Positions 1-12,100 of a DNA stretch of 64,000 nucleotides are shown here, in pieces (the stretch's first letter is position 1; the number at the start of each line of letters is the position of its first letter). The stretch is taken from assembly GCF_027595985.1 (NCBI RefSeq), contig NC_073312.1, forward strand, positions 8,510,673 through 8,574,672, read 5' to 3'. The notes below the pieces were generated by a model. That model ran no database searches. It was given only the letters and a program-made list of their open reading frames with translations, and had not been told where the DNA came from. The translations under genes were made by a program, and so were the position numbers. This DNA is from Sorex araneus (lineage: Eukaryota > Chordata > Mammalia > Eulipotyphla > Soricidae).

Positions 1-119
1 GCACGGACATTGCCCGGCTCCTGGACATGGATGGCATCATAGTTGAAAAGCAGCGTCGCCTTGCAACCCTGCTGGGACTTCAGGCCCCACCAACACGAAT
101 TGGTCTTATAAATGATATG
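1..119 (+). CDS. EIF3A: EIF3A exon 7 (partial, 5' end outside window)
   Basis: The reading frame starts at base 3 after two bases of a split codon. It reads [11 protein letters not shown] and ends GLINDM at phase 0. The donor GTTGGT at 120 is weak, but a shift to the nearby GTATAA at 124 would break the join to the next exon, which begins VRFNVLQ. This is PCI-domain sequence. Confidence 0.93.
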
Positions 120-3100
120 GTTGGTATAAGTTAGAACTTTTTTTTTTTTAGAGCTTTAAGGATTTTAGTTTTTCTGAGGTTATATACGTGGTAGCACTAG
201 GAAACAGTCCTGGTTCTCTGATGAACGGTGCTTCTGGCATGCTGAGGGCCTAACGCCTGCAGGAAAAGCCTGGGTCTGGCTCGTGGAGCTATATCTCTCA
301 CCGCAGTGTAACTTGGAACAGAAAATGTTTTGGTCAGGTTTCACAGCTTAGCACTGGGAATTCTGGTGCATTTGTGAAGAGTTTTGATGCGTGCATGAGT
401 TTGAAACCAGATTTGAATCAGCAGTGTTGAGTCAAGGCGAATTTCCTCCGGTTAGCTGGTGATGTTGTGGATATTACTGGGGAGAAAAAAAAAAGACATC
501 ACCGGGATACTTGACAGGGGTTATGCCCCGGCCCCCATCCCTGGTAGGTATCAGCACCACACGACCTCTTGGGCCGGGAGGGGGCCCGAGTATTTCTCCA
601 GACCACATTCTTTTCTTTTCTTGGGGTGGGGGTGGGTGGCTGTTTCACCCAGTGATGCACAGGGTTTACTCCTGGCTCCTCACTCACTAGGAGTTACTCC
701 TAGTGGTCCTTGGGGGACAGTAGATGTCAGGGATCAAACCCGGGTTGGCCACATGCAAGGGCAAATGCCCTACCCTCTGTACTATCGCGCCAGCCTCAGG
801 ACCACTTTCTTGGACATTCTCCTCCTAGCTTTCTCTCCACGTTGCCACTACACATAGTTCAACTTTGAGAACTAGATTTTGTGGCATTACATTCAGATTA
901 GATGAAGTGAATACATTGTCTATAGAAAGCAATGCCAATAATTACGTTTCAGAGGTTTGTATTTTAACTGAAGGAATGGGAACATTGGAAGGATTATCCA
1001 TTATTTCCTGGTAGGATAATTACACAATGAGTGCTTTGCTAGTAATTGAATATATACCTTTGATGTGAGAGTTGGGCTGTTGTACTGATGGAGTCAGTGT
1101 TGGGAGAGCATTGAGTCAGCAGTCAAAATACTCAATTTCAATTCTTCTTGTGCCCATAGATCAAACTGTAGACCTTGAGAAGTTATTGGTTCATTTCTGT
1201 TGAATAGATGAGCCGTTCCCCAAGAGGTATATTTAAACCCGTACGTCCAGCTTTTGATAGCTCAGAGGCCCTGGGCTGGAGAGCAAGTACCTTAAGAGTG
1301 ACTGACTTGATTTTGTTTTTTTTCTTTTTTTGGCTTTTTGGGTCACACCCAGTGATCCTCAGGGGTTACTCCTGATTGCACTCAGGAGTCACTCCTGGCA
1401 GTGCTCAGGGAATCATGGGATGCTGGGGATCGAACCTGTGTAGCCTGCGTGCAAGGCAAATGCCCTATCAGCTGTACTCTCTTCTGGCCCTGCAAATGGC
1501 TGACTTGGGTTTGATTGATCCCTGACTCCACATTATGGTCTTCCTCGCTTGCTCAGGGGTCATCCCTGAACACAGCCAGGAGTAAACCCTGAGCACTGCT
1601 GGGTGTGGACGTCCACACCCCCTGGGTCTCTCCTGAAAATTGCAGAGCTTTATCTGTTTAGCTTGAGAGCACCATGAGAAAATTTCATCGGAAACAGACA
1701 AAATCCTGAATCCAATTTTAAATCATAAAGTCATTAATTCTGGTCAAATATAACCTATTTTAGCCCATTCTCTATTTGAAGGAGTTGTGAGTCAATTCAC
1801 TGGAATAATTTGATAGGGATGAAATTAGAGCTCGTGTAATTTTATTTGTATGGTCACACTAACTTCGTTCCAAGAAAGACAGAAGGAAAATATACTCAGA
1901 TATTTCTGGATATCAGTCATGCACCCATTTTGTGTTGGAGTTAAACTTAGTCTCATTTCTTGGGAATACGATATGCCAACTGTGACCTGCACCTTCCGAC
2001 CCGGTCTCTGTGGGATGCCTGTGCTGGTGTTACTCTCCAGTCATACTGTGCTCCTGCATTTGCTTTACTTTTTATTCATTTTAAGCATGTAAAGCATGGA
2101 TAGAAGGTTGAGTGGCCAGAGCAGCAGTACAGTGGGTAAGGCTGGCAGGCTCAAGTCCCTGCACCGTGTCTGGTCCTCTGGGCTCGGCCAGGAGTAAATC
2201 CTGAGTCGCTGGTGTAACTAGAAAGCAAAATCATTTGAATTAATTACATTTCTTGGTTAAAGCATAGTAAAATAGGATTAGTTTATAGGTCAGTTTTGCA
2301 ATTTACAATTGCCATACAAATGTTTGGTCTCCTTTCAAGGAGGATTATGCAAAGCGGCATTGTTCTGTGAAAGGAAGTTGAGTTAAGGTAGAATCTTTTG
2401 GTGTTAGAGATATAGAAGCATCCCCTGTAATACATACGGTCCTCGGGGCAAAGCCAGGACAGATTCCTGATCCCAGAACCAGGAGGCCCACACACACATG
2501 ATTAAAATAGAAAATTTCTAAAAACGAGTTTTTGGCCAAACTTGGAGGTTATCACAGGCTCCTTCTGGGTGCTTGGGTTATGCTCCTGGTGGTACTCGAG
2601 AGACTATTGCAGTACTGCGGCTTGGATTTGGGTCCCCTGCAAAGCAGCACTTAGCCTTTGGAGCTGCCTGCGGACCTCAGGGGTAACAGCGTTTTAAGTT
2701 GATAAATGAGAGGATAAATTTTATTCAGTAAACTCCCATAACTAAGCTCTAAGAGTTTTCATTACTTGACTTAGAATATCACGGATTTTGTTGTTTTGGG
2801 GCCCACACCGTGCCAGTTCAGAACTTAGTCCTGACTGTCTTTAGGGATCATTTCTTGGTGGGGTTTGGGAGACCGTATGTGGTGCCAGGGATTGAACCTA
2901 GGTTGGCCGTGTGAAGGGCGAGCACCTTAGCTTTTGCACTCTCTCATTGCCTCCCCCCGAACTAATAATCTTGTTTTTTTTTTTCTTTTTTCCTTTCGGG
3001 TCACACCTTGCGATGCACAGGGGTTATTCCTGGCTCTGCACTCAGGAATTACTCCTGGCGGTGCTCAGGGGACCATATGGGCTGCTGGGAATTGAACCCA

Positions 3101-6100
3101 GGTTGGCTGCATGCAAGGCAAACGCCTTACTGCTGTGCTATTGCTCCAGCCCCACTTAGAATATACCTTATATTTGTGTATTTTAAACTCATACCATTAA
3201 ACAGTGGTTGGTTTTTTTTTTTTTTTCTCACTGTTTTGATTGCTTCTTTGATGAGGTCATGAGATTCATTTGTTGAATGGAGCTTGTTTGTTTTGGGGCA
3301 AAACCCATCAGTACCCAGGAACTGTTTCTGGTTCTGTGTTGAAGGGACCTTGTCCTGGGGCTTAAACCCAGAGCAGATTATGCGCTTCTCCTTCTCGCGC
3401 TATCTAGTGCAGCACTTGCGGCACGGGTGGTGGAGGGGTGTGTCACAGCCCTTGGGGACCTGCTTGGCTGCATGTGCTCACACCACGGTGACCTCAAGCT
3501 TGTGTGGCAGGTCGGTAAAGCACTGAGCTCACCCTGGGGTCTTGCTTTAAGCAGTGAAAAACTTGCGGTATCTCCTGGGTTGGCTTGGCTTTGGCTAATG
3601 GTATTCTGGGGCCACCCACGCCATGCCCAGCATCTGCGCCAGCTGTGTTAGGTGCTGTTCAGTGGTCTTGGGTACAGCGTGTGCTCAAACATGTAAGCAT
3701 GGAAGCATCTCCCTTGCTCTTCAAATGTGTGTGTATTTTGAAGATGATAGTTAACTTGTGAAGGCTGTTTATTTAGTAGGCTGTTGTCCATGTGTTCTTT
3801 AAAACTATTCTGTTGATTTAGTTTTTAATTTTCTGAGTTTTTGGATCTTTTTCACTCTAGGTAGATGTATACTATTGGATGTAGTTGTCCTTTAGATTGC
3901 ACTATATCAAAAGGGTCATTTTTTTTTTCTTTTTGGGTCACACCCGGCAATGCACAGGGGTCCCTCCTGGCTCTGCACTCAGGAATTACTCCTGGCGGTG
4001 CTCAGGGGACCATATGGGATGCTGGGAATCGAACCCGGGTTAGCCGCGTACAAGGCAAATGCCCTACCTGCTGTGCTATTGCTCCAGCCCCCTCAAAAGG
4101 GTCAAATTTGAAGGTGGTTGATCCAAGAAAGTTTCCAGTTTTTGTTTGGGGCGGGGCACATCCGGCTGTGCTCAGAAATTACTCTTGGTGTTCTGGGAAT
4201 CATTTGTGGTACTAGGTTCAGCAATGTATAGGCAAGTGTCTTTCCTGCTCTACTGTACCCAGTGTTATGTTTTAAATTAATTTATACTCAGTTCAGAATT
4301 CCACTTGTTAAGTTTCTTCATTTTGCTTCCCGTAGGTCAGATTTAATGTTCTGCAGTATGTGGTCCCAGAAGTGAAAGACCTGTACAATTGGCTGGAAGT
4401 AGAATTCAACCCACTGAAACTCTGTGAGAGAGTCACAAAGGTAAAGCTTTGCTGTTGTCTTGGTTAGAACTTTTGTTAGCCTGTCACTAAAACTGCTGTG
4501 GCGTAGTTTGCACTTACATTCGCTAGTGCACATTTCATTGTCTTTTTTCTTTATGGTAAGAAGAAAGATATTTCTGATGTGCCAGACTAACTTGTGGAGG
4601 TAAATTAGCAGCTTGGCTTAGTAGCCATCGCTGTCAGTCACCTTCAGACAAGTAACAGCTGCTTCACAGTCCGTTTGTGTTTCTTGGCATTGTTTGATGT
4701 TTTTGAATACTAGACATTTGGAAAGCTTTTTAGCTGTTTTTATTACTTTGTCTGTACAGAAAGTAATTGTTTCAACTTAATGGATTTTATAGGTTCTAAA
4801 TTGGGTTCGGGAACAACCTGAAAAGGAACCAGAATTGCAGCAGTATGTTCCCCAACTGCAGAATAACACCATCCTCCGACTCCTGCAGCAGGTACAGATG
4901 AACCATGAATGCTGTGCTCCTGGGCTTGGACCTTACATGCTGCAGCCCATCGGGGGCTGCTCGTAGATGGTGCTCAGGGGACCGTGCAGTTCTTTGGCCT
5001 GGGGCTCCATTTTGCAAAGTACTCACTCCAGCCTTGGATTATACCCCCAGTCCCACAGTGCTGGAATTTCTCCCTTTTTTCCCCCCTCATTTCTTAAAAA
5101 ATAATTTTTTTTTTTAAATTAAGCTGCTGTGCTTTACAAAGTTGCACAGTGTTGCAGCAACAGTCCCATGTATCTTAATAGTTTTGTTTACAAAAAACTA
5201 ACCCTAGTTTTCTTTGTATTTGGGACTGCATCTGGCACTGGCTCGGGAATCACTGCTGATTGTGCTTAGGGGACCATATGGGATGCCAGGGACTGAATGA
5301 AAGCTGGATTGGATGCATGCAAGGCACACACCCGATCTGCTGTACTATTGTTTCGGCCCCCTGACAAGAGATTTTCTTGAAAAGATTTATTTTGAAAGCA
5401 GGATTATTATACATAATCTAGGACTTTTCCTCTTTGGTTTATGCATACTGTTTGCGCATTTGCCCTTATTAGTAATATATCTTTGCCATCTCTTTAAAAT
5501 TAAACCTGTGTGGGTTTTCACTGTTCGAAGATACCAAGATTCATTTTTCATATTACTAATTGAAATCTCTTTTTAGGCTTTTTGCTATTAGGAAATGCAG
5601 CTGTGAGCACCCTTCATACATGTACCATTACGTGCATCTATGACTTTTCTGTAGCATAAGAAGTGAAATCCACAGAGTTTTTGTATTTAAAGCTTTTTAT
5701 ACTACAGTTGGTAGCTCCTCACAGCATTGTATTTATGAATCTTTGCAATAATAGTGAATGAAAGATTTTCTCCTGCGAACATTAGGCATTACCAGAAGAA
5801 CTTTTCTTAAATGTTCACTTGGGAATTTGTGCACATTTCATTGACCTGCTTTCTAATGTTCTTGTGAGCAGTGTTATTTCTCATGTGCTACATTATAATT
5901 GAAGGCTAATTAGCAGTATGACTAAATAGTAATACTGCCAGTCTCCTTCAGACAGTTTCATCAGATGTTTCAGCTGAGTTAGCTGAGTGGTACATCTCCA
6001 CAAATCAGAACTTTCCACACACATACCTGGCCTTTCGGGTGTATTTGAGGATCATGGGTAGTGTTAATGATTGAGGCATAGGATTTGGGGTTCGTGTCCT

Positions 6101-9100
6101 TGGATTAGAATTCTGGCTCCGTGATAAAAATGTTTTGAGATACCTTTTTTTTTTTTCCTGCCTCTGATGCAAAGTTGTGTGTGTCTGTAAATACTGCACA
6201 TGAAAAGTACTGAATAAATAGCCATATGACTGACCTTGTGTCTTTTATGCAGGTGGCACAAATTTATCAGAGCATTGAGTTTTCTCGTTTGACTTCTCTG
6301 GTTCCTTTTGTTGATGCTTTCCAACTGGAACGGGCCATAGTAGATGCAGCCCGGCATTGCGACTTGCAGGTATGTGCTGGAGGGGATAGACAGTGTGAGA
6401 AGTCGGGTTTCAAGGGCTCGATGAACACACGTCCTTTCCTCCCAACTTTTGGGACGATGGCTCAATAGACTGCTGAACACTTGTTTTTTCTTATTCAGTT
6501 AACCTTTTTTAAGTAGACAGTTTGTACAATGGCTTCATGTTTGTGTATAATGGTTCTTTAATTCTTCAAGGTTCGGATCGACCACACCTCTCGGACCCTT
6601 AGTTTTGGATCGGATTTGAACTATGCTACTCGAGAGGATGCCCCTATCGGCCCGCATCTGCAGAGCATGCCTTCCGAGCAGATACGGAACCAGCTGACTG
6701 CCATGTCCTCAGTTCTTGCCAAAGCACTTGAAGTCATCAAGCCTGCTCATATACTGGTAGGCCCCCTCTCTCTCACACTTGGTTCTGCTCAGGGATCTCT
6801 CCTGGGGGGCCGTGTGCAAGACAAGGACATTCCTGCATTGCTGGCAATTGGATCAGGGTCTACTCTGTGCAGGACAAGTACCTCTGTCTCTCTCCTTGGC
6901 TAGGGCTCGAAAGGAGGTTTGCTAAAGACAAAAGGGACATAGTTAATAGAGGCTTTCAGGGAGCACTGTTTTGAGAACTAGTAATTTTTCGTTTTTGGGC
7001 CATACCTGGCAGTGCTCAGGGCTCATTTCTTGGTCTATGCTTGGTCACTTCTTGGTGAGTCTTGACTGGGTTTAGAGAACTCTCAGGGGTACTTGGGATT
7101 GAACCTTGCTTAGCTTTGTGCAAGGCAAGCACCTTAGCTGTTGTACTATCTTCCTGGCCTAACAGGAGCTAATAATTGAATACCTTAATACTGACACATT
7201 TTAAAAATGCATTTCTCCTTGAAGCAAGAGAAAGAAGAGCAGCACCAGCTGGCTGTCACCGCTTACCTTAAAAACTCACGGAAGGAGCACCAGCGCATCC
7301 TGGCCCGTCGGCAGACAATTGAAGAGAGGAAGGAGCGCCTCGAGAGCCTGAATATTCAGCGTGAGAAAGAAGAACTGGAGCAGCGGGAAGCTGAACTTCA
7401 GAAAGTTCGGAAGGCCGAGGAAGAGAGACTGCGGCAAGAGGCAAAGGAGAGAGAGAAGGAGCGCATCTTACAGGAACATGAACAGATCAAAAAGAAAACA
7501 GTCCGTGAGCGCTTGGAGCAGATCAAGAAAACAGAACTGGGTGCCAAAGCATTCAAAGATATTGACATTGAAGTAGGTAGCAGGATGTGCGTGGACTCAG
7601 TCTGCCGCATTCTCTTCTAAGTGCTTATTTCTGTTTACTTGTTGTTAGCTATTAGGGTTTTTACGCTCATTTTGGTATAGCTGGCTCTTCTTAGTTATTT
7701 GAATTGAGAATTTGTTCCCCTTTTTATGGTTTTTGGGCCACACTCAGCGGTGCTCAGGGCTTATACCTGGCTCTTAGGAATTGCTCCTGGCAGTTCTCAG
7801 GGGACCAGGGATGCTGGGGATGGAACCTGGGTTGGCTGTGCCAGGCAGGAGCCCTATCGCTGGGCTACTGCTCTGGCCCTCAAGTTCTCTGCAGCTGAAA
7901 TGCAGCTGTGTATTAGAGGAGTGAGACATAATAAGACAAAATCCTAACCTATAATTCTGTTAAAAATGAAGATAGGTTATTGTAAAATAATATTCACATG
8001 GGCTGGAGTGATAGTGCAGCGGGTAGGGCATTCGCCTTGCATGCAGCCGACCTGGGTTCGAGTCCTCTGCCCCTTTCGGAGAGCCCGGCAAACTACCGAG
8101 AGTATCCCCCCCGCATGCATGGCAGAGCCTGGCAAGCTACCGGTGGTGTATTCGATATGCCAAAAACAGTAACAAGTCTCACAGTGAAGACGTTACTGGT
8201 GCCTACTCGAGCAAATCGATGAGCACCAGGATGACATTCACATATGTAGATCAGCAGGTAACCAAAAATTGTATTAAATTTTAGAAAACAGTGCTCCAGG
8301 TTGACAGTTAAGAATACATTAATGATGATGTGTTTGCATTATTTTCAGGATCTTGAGGAATTGGATCCCGATTTCATCATGGCAAAACAGGTTGAACAAC
8401 TGGAGAAAGAAAAGAAAGAACTTCAGGAACGCCTGAAGAATCAAGAGAAGAAGGTAAAGAGTGTGGAAGCCAGTGCCTCACGTGGGCAAGGCCTTATGTT
8501 TCACGCAAAGCCGCACTTGATCTTTGACTTCATTATTTTTCACTAAGAAATGGGTCACACTGCAGTGTCTGGGACCCCAGGGCCACTAAACTTTATTTAA
8601 AAATTTTTGTTTATTTTAGGGTCTCACCTGGCTGTTTTCAAGGCTTACTCCTGATTCTGTGCTCAGGGATCACTCCTGGCAGGCTTGGGCGACCACAGGG
8701 GGTGCTGGGCTCAAACCCAGTTGGCAGCTTGCAATGCAGATGCTCTACTCTGTGTTGTCTCTTGCACCCCACCAGTAACCTTCAAAAAAACTGGGATTTT
8801 GGACTCTAGTGGCATTGCTCTGGGCTACTGCTGGGGGAGGGGCACTCCCAGTGGTGCTGAAGCTCGGACCTGGCACTCCCGTAGGACAGTCATTTGTGTT
8901 AGCCTCCTGTGCTACCCCTAGGCCTAGGAGAATTGTTTTTCTCAAATCGGGTTGAAATTTGGATTTCTTCAAATACCTTTGCTGTGGCTCTGTGTTTAGG
9001 GTTCACAGAACTAGCTTTGTTGATGGGGCGACGGCGGACTGTGGGGCTTTGGGAATGAGTCCAGATGGCCTGCATGCATAGCAAGTGCCTAGCCATTGTG

Positions 9101-12100
9101 TCCTGCCGGCTCCATAATAGACTTTTCTTTCTTCTTTTTGGGTCACACCCGGCGATGCTCAGGGGTTACTCCTGGCTGTGCACTCAGGAATTACTCCTGG
9201 CTGTGCTTGGGGGACCATGTGGAATGCTGGGAATCGAACCTGGGTCAGCTGCGTGCAAGGCAAATGCTTTACCTGCTGTGCTATCACTCCACCCCCCATA
9301 ATAGACTTTTAACATACTAAGTTAGTAGAGAAACTTTTCTTTTAAAACTGTGTTTTCATGTCCTTTAGATTGACTATTTTGAAAGAGCCAAACGTTTGGA
9401 AGAAATCCCGTTGATCAAGAGTGCTTACGAAGAACAGAGAATAAAGGACATGGACCTGTGGGAGCAGCAGGAGGAGGAAAGGGTAAGCTTTCAGGGCTCG
9501 ATACTGCTCAGTTTGTAAGGTATAATTCAGTACATTTAGTAAAATGGTTTTAGTTTGTATTTTGTTAGTGGTGTGTGCTAACAGATCAGTGGGAGGTATT
9601 TTCATGGTAAAGGTTTAGAAAATGAAAGTTAGAAGATGCAAAGAACAGCCGATACAGTTATCAATGCTATAGAAGCAAAGTATGTACTTGATTGTGGTGT
9701 TTGGGGCCGTGTCTGGAGGTGCTGAAGGACAGCTCTTCCAGTGCTCAAAATGTTGCTCTCGGCAGTGCTCTGGGGCTCCATACACCTTGAGGTTTATAGT
9801 ATATTTAGAGGATTGTGTAATACATTGATTTTAGAACTTTACCTCCCAGACTTGGTGCCAATTAGCAGTGGTTACTTCCCATTTGTTCTCTAGCAACTTG
9901 ACAGGCAGTCACTGGCTACATTTCGGTCTCGATTTGTGTATTTCGGACTGTTCGTATATACGGAACTACATGATGTTTGATGTTTTTTGTTACTGAACAG
10001 TTTAAAGCTGAGCTCTGATCCCCTTGTGCAGAGCCTCCCCCAGCCTACCACTTCACTTTTATAACAACATCCAAACGTTGGGGCGAAGTTGATAGTTTTC
10101 AAATGATAGAGGTGCAAGGCCCTGAGTTTGATTCCTGTGTGGCTCCCAGACCGTCCCTGGCTGTAGCTCTGAGAATGTAGGCAGTGGGGTGGGGTGGGGG
10201 TGTGTCCTCGAGGCAGAGCCCCTGTCTGCCGGGAGACCCTACTTGTAATTTACAAATGTCTGTCAGGAATTTGAGGTCAATAAGTAGACGGATAGATGTT
10301 CTGACATTGACCCTTGTGTCATGTCTTTGCAGATCACAACCATGCAGCTGGAACGTGAGAAAGCTCTTGAGCATAAGAGCCGGATGTCACGAATGTTGGA
10401 AGACAGAGATTTATTTGTAACGCGACTCAAGGCTGCACGGCAATCTGTTTATGAGGTGAAGTTGGTGCTTTTGGGGACACATTTAGGCGGGAGCTGTTCA
10501 TTATTAACTCAGTTTCATACATTTACTGGTCTGGGGGTGCACCCGGCTGTATATAGGGGTTTCTTTGGGCGGATCTCCAAGGCCCCGGGCTGTATGCGGT
10601 ACCATCGATTAAATCTGGTGTACTTGAGTTGGCTGCCTGGATAAGCTCTTGACTGCTGTATTTGGCCCCTTGGTTTTTGTTCGGGGCCAGACTGGCAGCA
10701 AGGCTTGGGGTTTGCTCAGTGCTGGTGATCAAACCTGTCGATCTCTTGCTCAGATGATAGTTAATTTTCGTTTGGGGGAGAGTGGAGTGTTCAACCAAGC
10801 CTAGGCTGCTCCTAGTCCTTTACCCAGGGTGACTCCTGGTCGTGCCAGGGCTCGGACCTTAGGTGGCGCTAGGATCCAGCTGGGCTGAGCCCTTGAAAGG
10901 CAAGCACCTTGACCCCTCTGCTGTCTGGGCTCTTGTGTAGAAATAAAAAAAATTTTTTTTTTCCTTTCTTTTTGGGTCACACCTGGCAGTGCTCAGGGTT
11001 TACTCCTTCCTGACTGCACTCAGGAATTACTCCTGGTGGTGCTTGGGGGACCATACAGGATGCTGGGAATCAAACCCGGGTCGACTGCGTGCAAGGCAAA
11101 CACCCTACCCGCTGTGCTATCGCTCCAGCCCCAAATCAAAAGTTTCTACGAAAATTTTTTATCCTTTCTCTTTAGTAAGCCATGTATTATAAGGAGAAAA
11201 TTATAAGTAGAATTCTCCAGGTGAAAGAATACTAAAACTAGCTTTTGACAGAAGCTTTTGTCTATTTATTTATTTATTTTTGCTTTTTGGGTCACACCCA
11301 GCGATGCTCAGGGGTTATTCCTGGCTTTGCACTCAGGAATTACTCCTGGCAGTGCTTGGGGGACCATATGGGATGCCGGGGATTGAACCCAGGTCAGCCG
11401 AGTGCAAGGCAAACGCCCTACCCGCTGTGCTATCGCTCTGGCCCCAAGCTTTTGTTTATTAATTGAGTAAGTTAAAAAGCATCTATGGCAAATTCTAAAG
11501 TAATACTGCACTTCATTCTGAGATAAAATAGCTCTGGGTATAAATGATGTTGGTAACTTAAAAAAATATTTTTGTGAGGAAAATGTCCAGTTATTTGGGA
11601 ATTCTCATGATAATGGCCATGGAATGTAGTTCAGCAGTAGAACACCTGCCTTCAGTGTGTGAGGCCATGGGTACGATCCCTGGCATTGCAATGTATATGT
11701 CTACCAAAAAATCTTTTATTTTTGTCCATTTTGATGTTTTGTGGGCGCCACTCTGGCAGTGCTTGGGAACCATGTGGTCAGGAATCCAGCCGGGACTTAC
11801 GCTGTCTGCCTGGCACGTGGCTTCCTAGCTTATATCCACCTATGGTCTTCAGAACTCTGGTTTTTATTTTTAGTTTTGGGGTCTACCTGGGCTGATGTTC
11901 AGGGTTGGTCCCTCAACTGCCTCTGAAACCCATATGATATCTGAGAACAAACCTGTGGAAAGCATTTCCCGTGGCCCTTTGAGCCATCTCTCTGATGTAG
12001 AAGTTTTGTCTCATTACTTGAAGGTTGTTTCCTATGGCTACAAGAAACCTGCAACTCTTTGTGGGTTTTGGAATCATGCGCAGCGGTGCTCAGCGTCTAT

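Noticed and set aside
124..130. Alternative EIF3A exon 7 donor GTATAAG
   Set aside because: A better donor by itself, but it would add four bases and break the frame into exon 8.
9065..9320. Recurring peptide [15 protein letters not shown] in many ORFs
   Set aside because: It is the SOR SINE read in its open antisense frame and recurs at every well-preserved copy, so it is not a protein family.
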